DNA of 33,143 nt from Actinomycetota bacterium (lineage in GTDB: Bacteria > Actinomycetota > Humimicrobiia > Humimicrobiales > Humimicrobiaceae), in contig JAPLCN010000152.1 in the NCBI GenBank assembly GCA_026392215.1, forward strand, positions 1-33,143, read 5' to 3'. Within the stretch, counting starts at the first letter, position 1. Every line of letters begins with the position of its first letter. Below the pieces are notes generated by a model. That model searched no databases. It was not told the DNA's origin and was given only the letters and a program-made list of their open reading frames with translations. Made by a program: the position numbers and the translations under genes. Shown piece after piece: positions 8,816 through 16,698 of this stretch.

Positions 8816-9949
8816 TTAAAACACAACAAGGCTGTCTCTGTGGATTACCTCGCAGCAAAGGTCCGGCCCGAATTCTTCCAATATCTCTTTTTCATTCTTG
8901 CCTTTAACCATACTGATGTTTTCACTTACCAGATTTGAAATGCCTTTTGCAATTATCCTGTTATCTGTTGAAATTACCATTATATTGTCACCTTTTATAA
9001 AACAGCCGTTTACTTCAGTTACCCCGACAGGCAGCAGGCTTTTCCCTTTTTTTACAATAGCTTCTTCAGCGCCCTTGTCTATTTTAATGCTGCCTTTTGT
9101 CACCATCCCATAAGCGATCCATCTTTTTATACTGGTTATTCTTTTAGTCTCTTCTGGAATAAAAAATGTTCCTATATTTTCGCCATTTAAAACTCTTTGG
9201 ATGACATCAGGCTCCCTGCTGTTTGCAATTGCCATGGGTATGCCGGAAAGGGAACATATTTTTGCTGATCTTATTTTTGTAACCATACCTCCTGAACCAT
9301 AGCTTGAGCCGATTCCTCCGGCCACTTTTTCAATTTCTTCAGTGATGTTTTCTACAAAGGATATCAGTTCTGCGTCTGAATTAACCTGCGGGTTTTTATC
9401 AAACAAACCGTCAATATCAGATAAAACAATCAGGAGATCGGCTTCAATAAGCCCTGCAATCAGTGCAGCAAGAGTATCATTATCGCCGAATTTAATTTCA
9501 TCAAGAGCCACACTGTCGTTCTCATTTATAATTGGTATCACATCAAGGTTAAGAAGGCTATCAATGGTATTTTTTATGTTAAGATATTGCTCTCTTCTTG
9601 TGGTATCTTCGCGGGTAACAAGGATCTGCCCGACTTTTTTGCTGTTTTTATAAAAAAAACTGCTGTAAACTCTCATTAAATCGTGCTGCCCGACAGCTGC
9701 AACAGCCTGAAGCATGGAATATTTTTTAGGCCTTTCCTTAAGGTTTAAATATTTTAGCCCGGCAGCAATAGCACCGCTTGTAACAATTATGACTTCCAGA
9801 TTATTGTCTTTTATTTTTGAAATCTCTCCTGTAAACTTCTGAAGATTTTCCATGTCAAGCCCGCCTATTGGAGAGGTGAGGCTGCTTGAACCAATTTTGA
9901 CCACAATTCTTTTTACTTTTTTCAGGTATTTTTTTCTTAAGTCTTCCAT
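8816..9949 (-). CDS. proB: Glutamate 5-kinase with C-terminal PUA domain
   Basis: First step of proline synthesis: ATP-dependent phosphorylation of glutamate, normally feedback-inhibited by proline. The amino-acid-kinase domain begins RIVVKIGSSSLTSP and contains VTSGAIAAGLKYL, the AVGQHDLMRVY segment, IINENDSVALDEIKFGDNDTLAALIAGLIEADLLIVLSDIDGLF (nucleotide and glutamate binding; the later quoted part is read directly) and a glycine-rich GSSYGSGGMVTKIRSAKI loop. A PUA domain occupies about the last 100 residues. Two starts are possible: TTG at 9961, which overlaps the obg stop, or ATG at 9949, four bases past it; I prefer the ATG (377 residues). Neither has a clear ribosome site, so coupling to obg is likely. 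Confidence 0.96.
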   Translation of the reverse strand: MEDLRKKYLKKVKRIVVKIGSSSLTSPIGGLDMENLQKFTGEISKIKDNNLEVIIVTSGAIAAGLKYLNLKERPKKYSMLQAVAAVGQHDLMRVYSSFFYKNSKKVGQILVTREDTTRREQYLNIKNTIDSLLNLDVIPIINENDSVALDEIKFGDNDTLAALIAGLIEADLLIVLSDIDGLFDKNPQVNSDAELISFVENITEEIEKVAGGIGSSYGSGGMVTKIRSAKICSLSGIPMAIANSREPDVIQRVLNGENIGTFFIPEETKRITSIKRWIAYGMVTKGSIKIDKGAEEAIVKKGKSLLPVGVTEVNGCFIKGDNIMVISTDNRIIAKGISNLVSENISMVKGKNEKEILEEFGPDLCCEVIHRDSLVVF

Positions 9950-9953
9950 TTGG

Positions 9954-11258
9954 CTAATCAACTAATTCAAAAACAAGTTTGCCTATAATGACAGTTGAGC
10001 CTTCCTTTATGCCCATTTTTTTTAGTTTATCACCAATGCCCATTTTTTTTAATTTATTCTTTAAATAATCAAGCGCTTCCCTGTTTTCCAGATCGGTCAT
10101 TGCCACAATCCGCTCCAGGTATTTATTTTCAACAAAATATTCATTTCCCCTGGTGATTATTTTAATATTTTCTTCTTTCGGAGTGTCTTCATTTAAAGTA
10201 TAAACCCTGATATTTCCTGACTGTTCCTGCAGTTCCTTTTCTTTTGCAAGAATACTTTTTTCAAATTTAACTTTCCCGCTTAATATTTTTATAAAATCAT
10301 TTATATTTTCACCTGTTTGCGCTGAAACAGGAATTATTTCTGCATCTGTTAATTTTAAAAGCTCTTTTTTTGCCTTATTAATTATTTTTTTGTCAGAAAT
10401 CAAATCTATCTTGTTGATTGCTATAATATATTTTTTTTCGTAGAGGCTTTGGTTGTATTGCATGAGTTCATCCCGCAGCTCCTTAAAAGTTTCTGAAAGT
10501 GATTTTTTATCTTCAATTAACTGCCGGCAATCTAAAACCAAGACTATGATAATAGTCCGCATAATATGCCTTAAGAATTTATCGCCAAGCCCTGCTCCCA
10601 GATGCGCTCCCTTAATTAAACCAGGAACATCTGCAACTACAAAGCTTTCGTTTTCATAATAAACAACTCCAAGGTTAGGGGATAATGTTGTAAACGGATA
10701 GTCAGCAATTTTTGGTTTTGCTTTTGAAATCATGCTTATCAAAGTTGATTTGCCAGCATTAGGAAAACCTGCCAGTGCAACATCGGCAATAAGCCGCAAC
10801 TCCAGATTCAGCCATATTTCTTCAGTTTCCTCACCCTTTTCTGCAAAAGAAGGAAATTTAAGCCTTTGCGATACGAAACTTGCATTTCCCCGGCCGCCTC
10901 TTCCACCTCTGGCAATTAAAATTTTTGCCCCCGCATCATCCAGGTCAAATAAAGTTTCGCCTTTTTGATTTTTAACAATGGTTCCGGCAGGAACCTTAAT
11001 ATAAAGATCTTCTCCGCTTCTTCCTGCTTTTTTATTTGAAGAGCCTCTCTGACCGTCTTGAGCCTTATAATGAACCTTATCCTTAAAGCAATAAAGGGTG
11101 CTTAAATTCTGGGTAGCTTCAATAATTACGTCTCCGCCTTTCCCTCCATTACCGCCGCAGGCAATCTTCTTTACTCTGTCTTTTAAAAGAAAAAAAGAAG
11201 CGCTTCCGGATCCGCCGTTCCCGGCTTTTATGTTAATTTTTGCTTCATCTAAAAACAT
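9954..11258 (-). CDS. obg: Obg/CgtA GTPase
   Basis: Essential GTPase that acts in 50S ribosome assembly and stress signalling. Three domains are visible. The glycine-rich Obg fold (about 1-158) begins MFLDEAKINIKAGNGGSGSA. The G domain (about 159-330) has GFPNAGKST (P-loop), the FTTLSPNLG switch and DVPGL, NKIDL and SAQTG motifs. The C-terminal OCT domain (about 350-434) ends KEGSTVIIGKLVFELVD. Presence of the OCT domain is typical of Gram-positive Obg proteins. The ATG lacks a ribosome site; the normal partners rplU and rpmA lie upstream but are separated here by a terminator, repeats and a transposase fragment, so obg may have its own unseen promoter. Confidence 0.97.
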   Translation of the reverse strand: MFLDEAKINIKAGNGGSGSASFFLLKDRVKKIACGGNGGKGGDVIIEATQNLSTLYCFKDKVHYKAQDGQRGSSNKKAGRSGEDLYIKVPAGTIVKNQKGETLFDLDDAGAKILIARGGRGGRGNASFVSQRLKFPSFAEKGEETEEIWLNLELRLIADVALAGFPNAGKSTLISMISKAKPKIADYPFTTLSPNLGVVYYENESFVVADVPGLIKGAHLGAGLGDKFLRHIMRTIIIVLVLDCRQLIEDKKSLSETFKELRDELMQYNQSLYEKKYIIAINKIDLISDKKIINKAKKELLKLTDAEIIPVSAQTGENINDFIKILSGKVKFEKSILAKEKELQEQSGNIRVYTLNEDTPKEENIKIITRGNEYFVENKYLERIVAMTDLENREALDYLKNKLKKMGIGDKLKKMGIKEGSTVIIGKLVFELVD

Positions 11259-11273
11259 AATTAAATTAAATGA

Positions 11274-11405
11274 CTATGCCGTTAGCTCAGTATAAATTAA
11301 TTTCCGGGAGGTGACACAAACATTAACAACACGGTTACGGTTAAATAACTCACCACTAAACCAACGACGGTTAAACCTAAAACAAAACTCATCAGTATTT
11401 GCCAT
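11274..11405 (-). pseudogene. C-terminal remnant of an IS1595/ISXO2-type transposase (43-codon frame)
   Basis: A 43-residue frame runs from an ATG at 11405 with a perfect-looking ribosome site (AAGGAGG, 9 bases upstream) to a TAG at 11274. The peptide contains TDEFCFRFNRRWFSGELFNR and ends IYTELTA. That pattern (DEFxFRFNRR, then LFxR, then a TYxELT-like end) is the C-terminus of IS1595-group transposases of the ISXO2-like family. The catalytic DDE region is missing and the frame continues upstream only a few codons before the repeat copies, so this is a fragment. It lies between rpmA and obg. The strong ribosome site may be chance; I do not claim the peptide is made. Confidence 0.65.
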
Positions 11406-11425
11406 AATCAACAACCTCCTTGAGG

Positions 11426-11486
11426 GAAGCAGGAGAACCGTCCCTTTGTTTCTGCTGATGGAAGCAGGAGAACCGTCCCTTTGTTT
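11426..11486 (-). repeat. Two direct copies of a REP-like sequence (35-base period)
   Basis: Two identical 26-base units occupy 11426-11451 and 11461-11486, separated by 9 bases. The minus strand reads GGGACGGTTCTCCTGCTTC in each. The same core, with one or two changes, occurs twice near the start of valS (28406-28432 and 28528-28554). The sequence resembles short interspersed REP-like elements; the type and mobilising protein are not shown here. Confidence 0.8.
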
Positions 11487-11512
11487 TCTTTGCTTCTTTT
11501 AGCATTGAAAAC

Positions 11513-11545
11513 AAAAATCTGGCTTAAAAAAATTAGCCAGATTTT
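11513..11545 (-). terminator. Intrinsic terminator after rpmA
   Basis: An 11-bp perfect stem (AAAATCTGGCT at 11514-11524 with AGCCAGATTTT at 11535-11545) and a 10-base loop follow the rpmA stop by about 20 bases. On the minus strand the stem runs into a T-rich tail (TTTTTGTTTTC). It would end the rplU-rpmA transcript before the transposase remnant and obg. Confidence 0.75.
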
Positions 11546-11565
11546 AATATAAAAATAAGCCACAT

Positions 11566-11823
11566 TTAAGCTTCTGAAATTACGTTAATTACTTTACCTT
11601 TTTTTGTGTTCTTGATGAACTCCAGAACACCGTCTGCCTTTGCAAACAAGGTAAAATCTTTGCCCATGCCAACATTGTTTCCTGGTCTGAATTTGGTTCC
11701 TCTTTGCCTAACTATAATATTGCCGGCTTTTATTATCTGGCCCCCGAACATCTTAACGCCTAAATATTTAGGGTTGCTGTCTCTGCCGTTTCTGGAGCTG
11801 CCGACACCTTTTTTACTTGACAT
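11566..11823 (-). CDS. rpmA: 50S ribosomal protein bL27
   Basis: Ribosomal protein whose N-terminus reaches the peptidyl-transferase centre. The 85-residue protein has [19 protein letters not shown] and the [19 protein letters not shown] segment typical of bL27. The N-terminus MSSKKG is short: there is no Prp-cleaved extension of the kind found in many Firmicutes, and no prp gene between rplU and rpmA. The start has a ribosome site (AGGGG, 8 bases away) and lies 14 bases after rplU. A hairpin terminator follows. Confidence 0.97.
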   Translation of the reverse strand: MSSKKGVGSSRNGRDSNPKYLGVKMFGGQIIKAGNIIVRQRGTKFRPGNNVGMGKDFTLFAKADGVLEFIKNTKKGKVINVISEA

Positions 11824-11837
11824 AATTTACCCCTTAA

Positions 11838-12155
11838 TTATTTTTTCACAGTTATCTTTTCAAGACTAAGTAAAGTCAAATTCTGCCTGTGCCCTACTTT
11901 TCTGTGATATCTTTTTTTAGCTTTGTATTTGTATGCAATAACCTTGTCGCCTCTGAACTGCTTTTTGATTGTTGCTTCCACTTCAACATTTTCAAGAACC
12001 GGTTTGCCGATTTCAACCTTACCGGCGTCACTAAAAAAGTTAACGTCAGTAATTCTGACTTTATCGCCTTCAATGCCATCTATTCGATCAATAACTATAT
12101 TAGTATTTTCTTCAACTTTATACTGCCTACCCCCGCTGGTAATTATCGCGTAAAT
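11838..12155 (-). CDS. rplU: 50S ribosomal protein bL21, apparently starting with ATT
   Basis: The minus strand encodes 105 residues beginning (M)YAIITSGGRQYKVEENTN and ending SLEKITVKK, a full-length bL21 with the conserved YKYKAKKRYHRKVGHRQ segment. At the position of the family's initiator Met (normally MYAII) the codon is ATT (12153-12155). Exactly six bases upstream lies GAGGAGG, an ideal ribosome site, and an in-frame TAG occurs just before it, so no other upstream start exists; there is also no internal ATG, GTG or TTG that would leave a usable protein. ATT initiation is known for infC, where it serves autoregulation. A base error is the alternative. It is the first gene of rplU-rpmA and is preceded by a long leader. 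Confidence 0.93.
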   Translation of the reverse strand: MYAIITSGGRQYKVEENTNIVIDRIDGIEGDKVRITDVNFFSDAGKVEIGKPVLENVEVEATIKKQFRGDKVIAYKYKAKKRYHRKVGHRQNLTLLSLEKITVKK

Positions 12156-12457
12156 TTTGGGCCTCCTCTAAAACATTAATTAAAATAAATTTCTAATGAG
12201 AATCTAAACTGAAACTCTTACACGACTAAAGTCAGCTGGTTCTTAGATACTGACTAGCTTTCGATATAAGCCAAAACTTATAACGACTAATTGGTTTCTC
12301 TAAGAATTTCACTATCAAAGATTCCATTTAAGTCTATTAACGATAGTATAACGCCCGTTTCAAGACGTTTTTATAAAAAGCCTTCATCTCCATCATTTTA
12401 AATAAAGAGCTTTCCCCATCATTTTAAATAAAGGGCTTTCGGCTAAAATATTATTGT
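12156..12457 (-). promoter_or_regulatory. Probable structured 5' leader of rplU
   Basis: About 300 bases separate the predicted start site from the rplU start and contain no gene. On the minus strand several paired elements are visible: TTCTTAGA pairs with TCTAAGAA some 50 bases later; inside lies TATAAG/CTTATA around a TTTTGG loop; and AGTCAG pairs with CTGACT overlapping the outer arm. This could be a leader bound by L21, as known for Firmicutes, but I cannot match it to a described family. The distal part holds a tandem repeat. Confidence 0.45.
12390..12440 (-). repeat. Tandem 26-base repeat in the rplU leader
   Basis: Two 25-base units at 12390-12414 and 12416-12440 differ at one position (plus strand: CCATCATTTTAAATAAAG then A/G then GCTTTC). 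They lie at the 5' end of the predicted rplU leader, and together with AGCC upstream and GGCTTTTT downstream could form alternative hairpins. Confidence 0.85.
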
Positions 12458-12463
12458 AAAAAC

Positions 12464-12491
12464 ATTTTACTGATTTTATTTTAAAAATCAA
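12464..12491 (-). promoter_or_regulatory. Possible promoter of the rplU-rpmA operon
   Basis: On the minus strand TTGATT (12486-12491) and TAAAAT (12464-12469) are 16 bases apart. The pair lies just beyond the terminator of the RNase gene, where a new promoter is needed. The region is AT-rich and the match is moderate. Confidence 0.35.
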
Positions 12492-12504
12492 CACATGACA
12501 TAAC

Positions 12505-12534
12505 AAAAAATGATATTAACATATTATCATTTTT
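12505..12534 (-). terminator. Likely intrinsic terminator of the RNase E/G operon
   Basis: Downstream of the RNase stop, the minus strand has AAAAATGATA, a nine-base loop and TATCATTTTT, a 10-bp AT-rich stem running into TTTTTTG. The stem is weak in GC, but position and U-run fit an end to the long cell-shape/RNA operon. Confidence 0.5.
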
Positions 12535-12549
12535 AATGTCAAACTAAAA

Positions 12550-14220
12550 TTAAATAATTTCTGCAACTGCGCTTGTTTTTGAAATATTTTTTATTTCAAC
12601 TGTTACCCTTTTGCCTATAAATTTCTTGCCGCCGACTATCTGAATAATGTAACCGTCAATTCTTGCCAGCGCATCTTCTGAATTATGAAGGTAAGTTTCT
12701 TCAATAAGCAAGTCCAGGCAGTCTCCTGGCTTGAAAGGCTTTGAAGCTTCTTCAACATCCTTGTAGCTTCCTTTAGAAACAACAGCAAGCTCATCCATTG
12801 GCAAGTTGTCATCGCCTTTAATTACAATATGTTTTTTGGTTAAGTTTTCAAGAGCCCTTAAATTTCTTCCGCCCTGGCCTATGACCTGGCATGCTATTGC
12901 AGTATTAAGTTTAATAAAAAAAGCTTTTTCTGTACTTTTAGTTGAAAGAATTTTTATTTTTCTTTCAATATCATATTTGATTGTTTCTTCAGACTTTACA
13001 AAGCCTGTTCCCGAGCAGCACGGACACGGCTTGCATAAAGTTCCGATAATTCCATCAGAAACGTTTTTTCTTGTCATCTCCAGCAAACCGAACTTTGAAA
13101 AATTAAGCACTTCAGTTTTGGTTTTATCTTTATCAAGACATTGCTTGAACTTTTCAAAAACTTTTTGCCTGTCTTTTTCGCCGGCCATGTCTATAAAGTC
13201 AATGACAATAAGCCCGCCGATATCTCTAAGCCTTAACTGGTTGGAAATTGCTTCTGCAGCTTCAAGGTTAGTCCTTAAAATTGTTTCGGAGGCATTTTTA
13301 TTTGAGGTAAATTTCCCCGTATTAACATCTATGGATGTTAAAGCCTCTCCATAATCAATCACAATAAATCCTCCGGACTTAAGCCAGACTTTTCTTTCAA
13401 TAGCGTTTTCAATAACTTCATTTACATTGAAATCTTCAAATAAATCATCCGGACTGACATGGAGTCTGATGTTTGAAAATCTTACTCCGATATTTCCAAA
13501 ATATCTTGAGATCTCTTTTTTAACTTCCCTGTTATCAACATGTATTGTCTTGAAATCATCAGAAAATAAATCCCTTAGAAGCCTTAAAACAATTGGCTGT
13601 TCATCATTTATCAGAGTAGGCTTTGTTGATTTTGCGATCTTTCTTTGAATGCCGCTCCATATTTTCAGAAGCTGCTTTAAATCTCTTTTAAGAATATTTT
13701 TATCAGCAAGTTTTGCTGCAGTCCTTACAATTATTCCGCAATCCTTTGGTTTTATTTCTCTGGCAATCTGCCTTAGACTGTCTCTTTCTTTATCGCTTAA
13801 CTTTCTTGATACGCCAATTCCGTCATTATATGGTGCAAGAACCAGATGCCTTCCTGGTATAGAAACAAATGTTGTAAGCCTTGCTCCCTTGCTTTTTAAA
13901 GGATCTTTAGTTACCTGAACAACAACCAGCTGACTGGGCTTAAGTATATGCTGGATTTTCTTGGGCATATACTCGCTTTCCTCAAAATCCATGTCTAGAA
14001 CAATTTCATTTATATAAAGGAAAGCATTTTTTTCTTCACCTATATCAACAAAAGCAGCGTCTAAACTGGGAAGGACGTTTTCCACTTTGCCTACATAAAT
14101 ATTTCCAACAATTGACCGTTTAAACTTCCTGTCAAAATACAGCTCTGTTACCTGCCCGTTGTCTATAATGGCTACACGGGTTTCACTGTCACCAGAGCTG
14201 ACAAGCATTTCTTTACTCAA
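12550..14220 (-). CDS. rng: Ribonuclease E/G family endoribonuclease with C-terminal TRAM-like domain
   Basis: Single-strand-specific endoribonuclease for rRNA and mRNA processing. The N-terminal S1-like domain holds YVGKVENVLPSLDAAFVDIG (about 42-61). The catalytic aspartates are Asp298 (SIDVNTGKFT) and Asp341 (GLIVIDFIDM). The zinc-link motif CPCCSGTG (about 399-406) is present. After a small helical region, residues about 497-556 look like a TRAM domain (KPGDCLDLLIEE ... ALARIDGYIIQIVGGKKFIGKRVTVEI), an extra RNA-binding element that E. coli RNase G lacks. The total of 556 residues is nearer RNase G than RNase E. The start is TTG, with AAGGAG 11 bases upstream. It lies directly after the radical SAM/DUF2344 pair, a common neighbourhood. 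Confidence 0.93.
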   Translation of the reverse strand: MSKEMLVSSGDSETRVAIIDNGQVTELYFDRKFKRSIVGNIYVGKVENVLPSLDAAFVDIGEEKNAFLYINEIVLDMDFEESEYMPKKIQHILKPSQLVVVQVTKDPLKSKGARLTTFVSIPGRHLVLAPYNDGIGVSRKLSDKERDSLRQIAREIKPKDCGIIVRTAAKLADKNILKRDLKQLLKIWSGIQRKIAKSTKPTLINDEQPIVLRLLRDLFSDDFKTIHVDNREVKKEISRYFGNIGVRFSNIRLHVSPDDLFEDFNVNEVIENAIERKVWLKSGGFIVIDYGEALTSIDVNTGKFTSNKNASETILRTNLEAAEAISNQLRLRDIGGLIVIDFIDMAGEKDRQKVFEKFKQCLDKDKTKTEVLNFSKFGLLEMTRKNVSDGIIGTLCKPCPCCSGTGFVKSEETIKYDIERKIKILSTKSTEKAFFIKLNTAIACQVIGQGGRNLRALENLTKKHIVIKGDDNLPMDELAVVSKGSYKDVEEASKPFKPGDCLDLLIEETYLHNSEDALARIDGYIIQIVGGKKFIGKRVTVEIKNISKTSAVAEII

Positions 14221-14240
14221 TTTTTTCCAAACTCCTTAGG

Positions 14241-14909
14241 TCAAACAATTTCAAGTGGAGTTTTAAGCATGCCTCCTCTTAAAACATAGGCTTCTTTCTT
14301 AAAATAATCTTCAACCACAGCATCGTTATTGTTTGACAAATATTTAAAATATTTTAAAAAATCATTAAATTTAAAGATTTTATTATTTTCTGAAAATTTA
14401 GTATATCCAATTAAGTTTAAATTAACAATATTACTGTCAATTTCATCATAGATTAAATCCAGGCTGTAAATTGAGCCGGCAAATTCACTGGTAGTGATAA
14501 TGTCATTATTAATTTTTTCTCCCGAATTTTTCTTTTCAATTTTTATCTTAAAACTATAGCTGCAAAACTCAATATCCCCCATCAGGCTTGGAACTTTATT
14601 TACAATATTTTTAGCTTCCAGTACACTCATCTGCTCTTTTAACTGCAGGTTTATACTGTTTTTAAAATCCTCTGCATCCAATTTTTCGCAAATATCAATA
14701 TCCGAATATTCTGCAAGACTTGCAAGTCCGACCGGAACAGGAAAGCTGAAATTGATTTTCGGATTGGGGCGAAATCCCTCGCTGAATTTAACATTTATCT
14801 TTGCCCTTGTAATTGCCATTTTTATGAGCCTTACAGTCTCAAGATGAGACAAATATTTAAATTCCCTTATTTTATTGAATTTAAACCTTATTTTAGTGTC
14901 TTCCATCAT
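14241..14909 (-). CDS. DUF2344 / TIGR03936 radical-SAM-linked protein
   Basis: A 222-residue protein of the family always found beside or fused to the TIGR03960 radical SAM protein. The hallmark segment is IRFKFNKIREFKYLSHLETVRLI, followed by ITRAKINVKFSEGFRPNPKINFSFPVPVGLAS, all typical of pfam10105. It starts with a double ATG overlapping the end of the radical SAM gene by 17 bases, so translation is likely coupled. Its biochemical role is not established; conserved linkage to RNase E/G and rplU suggests tRNA or rRNA modification, which is inference. The C-terminus (LRGGMLKTPLEIV) sits 20 bases before the RNase start. Confidence 0.92.
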   Translation of the reverse strand: MMEDTKIRFKFNKIREFKYLSHLETVRLIKMAITRAKINVKFSEGFRPNPKINFSFPVPVGLASLAEYSDIDICEKLDAEDFKNSINLQLKEQMSVLEAKNIVNKVPSLMGDIEFCSYSFKIKIEKKNSGEKINNDIITTSEFAGSIYSLDLIYDEIDSNIVNLNLIGYTKFSENNKIFKFNDFLKYFKYLSNNNDAVVEDYFKKEAYVLRGGMLKTPLEIV

Positions 14910-16695
14910 TTTTTAATGCAATGCTTTTTGCTTTTTTATGCTCTTTTATTAAAATTTCTTTTGTAACGGGGATGTCAATAAAATCCCAAGGCATAATTTC
15001 ATCAATGCCGGCTTCCCTTCCGGTAAAAAAATTGATATCAATTTTTGCTTTGTCGAAAGCATCCACCCAGGTTTTATAATTAAAAAATTCACTCCAGTTG
15101 TCAAACTTTGCCCCATTTTTAAACGCTTCCTCCACTGCATCTGCAACTTTTATATTTCCTCTTGCAAGCACGCATTCAATCCTGCTTTTTTTCGGATCAG
15201 ACCAGCTGACTTTTACAAATCTTTTCGGAAGGTTATTTCTTATCCTGGCAAATTTTCCCTCCAGTATCTCTATTGAATCCTGCGGGGCCCATTGAAAAGG
15301 TGTAAATGGTTTGGGACAAAAAGCATTTATGCTCAAATTTATATTCAACCTGCCAAGTTTGCTTTTTGGCAGTACATTTCTTGCAAGAGCAGTAATTTTC
15401 TGAACGATTTCTGTTATGCCTTCAATATCTTTTTCATTTTCAAAAGGAAGCCCTATCATAAAATAAAGTTTTACTTTTTCCCATCCTTTTTCAAATGCAA
15501 TACTTATGCATTCAAGCATTTCATTTTCATCTATATTTTTATTAATTATATCTCTCATGATTTGAGTTCCGGCTTCCGGGGCAAAAGTAAGCCCTGTCTT
15601 TCTCCCGCTCTGGATCATTTCAGCTATACTTAATGTAAAACTGTCAAGCCGGAGTGAAGGAAGGGAGACTGATATCTTCTTATTCTTGTTTAAATCAAGA
15701 AAGCTCTTAATCAGAAACCCCAGCTCTTTATAATCTGCGCTTGAAAGTGAAAGAAAAGAAATTTCATCAAAACCGCTGTTGTCTATACCTTCCATACAAT
15801 CTGAAATAAGATTTTCTGCTTTTCTTGTCCTTACCGGCCTGTAAGTAAAGCCTGCCTGGCAAAACCGGCAGCCTCTGAAACACCCTCTCATAATTTCACA
15901 AACAAACCTGTCGTGCACTGGTTTGATATTTGCAATTACAGGACTGGTTACAATCCTGTAATTGTCCAGATCTTTTACTGTTGCCTTTTTTACTTTTAAA
16001 TCAGGCTCAATTTTTTTAACTGTTCCATTATCATAATAATAAAACTTATAATCTGAAGGAACGTAAACTCCATCAAATTTGTTAATTTTGCTTAAAAACC
16101 ATTCCTTTCTCCTGTTCTCAAGCTTAAACTGCTTTAAAACTTCCAGTATTTTTATAACTACCTCTTCTCCATCCCCAATAACAAAAAAATCCATAAAAGG
16201 AGCCATTGGAAGAGGGTTTATTGCAGCAGGACCTCCCGCGCACACTATCGGTTTTCGCATGTTTAACCGGTCCCTAAATCGTAAGTTTAACCCTGCTAAA
16301 TCAAGCATGTTAAGGACATTGGTATATTGCATCTCGTGCTGAAGGCTGAAACCTATAATATCAAACTCATCAAGAAATATTTTATTTTCAAGGGAAAACA
16401 GTCTGGTACTATTTTTTCTTAAGTTTGCCTCCAGATCTATCCATGGAGAAAACACTCTTTCGGCGCTAAAATCATCATGGTTATTTATTGTTTCATAAAG
16501 AATCTGGATTCCCAGATTTGACATGCCGACTTCATACACATCCGGGAAAGCCAGTGCAAAAAAAACTTTGGAATCTAAGTCTTTAATGTTTTCAATACTC
16601 TTGCTTTTAATCCCGAATTCATTTCCGATATATCTTCCTGGTTTTAAGACACCTTCAAGAAGTTTTTCAAAATCAGAAAAATTTAAAGTCTTCAT
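14893..16695 (-). CDS. TIGR03960 family radical SAM protein
   Basis: The 600-residue protein has an N-terminal domain with PDVYEVGMSNLGIQILYE and VCAGGPAAINPLP, resembling the B12-binding-like part of this family, then a radical SAM core whose [4Fe-4S] cluster ligands are Cys272, Cys276 and Cys279 in RGCFRGCRFCQAGFTYRP. Downstream, FAPEAGTQIMRDIINK and KLYFMIGLPFE are further core motifs. Reaction and substrate are unknown in the family; its fixed partner is the DUF2344 protein, whose gene overlaps its 3' end. It starts three bases after the rodA stop, without a clear ribosome site. Family identification is strong. Confidence 0.93.
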   Translation of the reverse strand: MKTLNFSDFEKLLEGVLKPGRYIGNEFGIKSKSIENIKDLDSKVFFALAFPDVYEVGMSNLGIQILYETINNHDDFSAERVFSPWIDLEANLRKNSTRLFSLENKIFLDEFDIIGFSLQHEMQYTNVLNMLDLAGLNLRFRDRLNMRKPIVCAGGPAAINPLPMAPFMDFFVIGDGEEVVIKILEVLKQFKLENRRKEWFLSKINKFDGVYVPSDYKFYYYDNGTVKKIEPDLKVKKATVKDLDNYRIVTSPVIANIKPVHDRFVCEIMRGCFRGCRFCQAGFTYRPVRTRKAENLISDCMEGIDNSGFDEISFLSLSSADYKELGFLIKSFLDLNKNKKISVSLPSLRLDSFTLSIAEMIQSGRKTGLTFAPEAGTQIMRDIINKNIDENEMLECISIAFEKGWEKVKLYFMIGLPFENEKDIEGITEIVQKITALARNVLPKSKLGRLNINLSINAFCPKPFTPFQWAPQDSIEILEGKFARIRNNLPKRFVKVSWSDPKKSRIECVLARGNIKVADAVEEAFKNGAKFDNWSEFFNYKTWVDAFDKAKIDINFFTGREAGIDEIMPWDFIDIPVTKEILIKEHKKAKSIALKNDGRH

Positions 16696-16698
16696 TTT

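Noticed and set aside
10015-10060. Near-repeat KLKKMGIGDKLKKMGI in the Obg C-terminal domain, looking like a small duplication
   Set aside because: The length agrees with the normal OCT domain (LKKLGVEEALRKAGVKEG-type), so it is ordinary sequence that happens to resemble itself.
12390-12440. CRISPR-like repeat
   Set aside because: There are only two units, directly adjacent with a one-base gap and no spacers, and no cas genes are in the window.
12806-13354. Long plus-strand open frame (182 codons) opposite the RNase gene, and many similar plus-strand frames of 60-150 codons
   Set aside because: They lie antisense to strongly conserved genes, lack ribosome sites and show no family motifs. 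They are by-products of codon use on the other strand.
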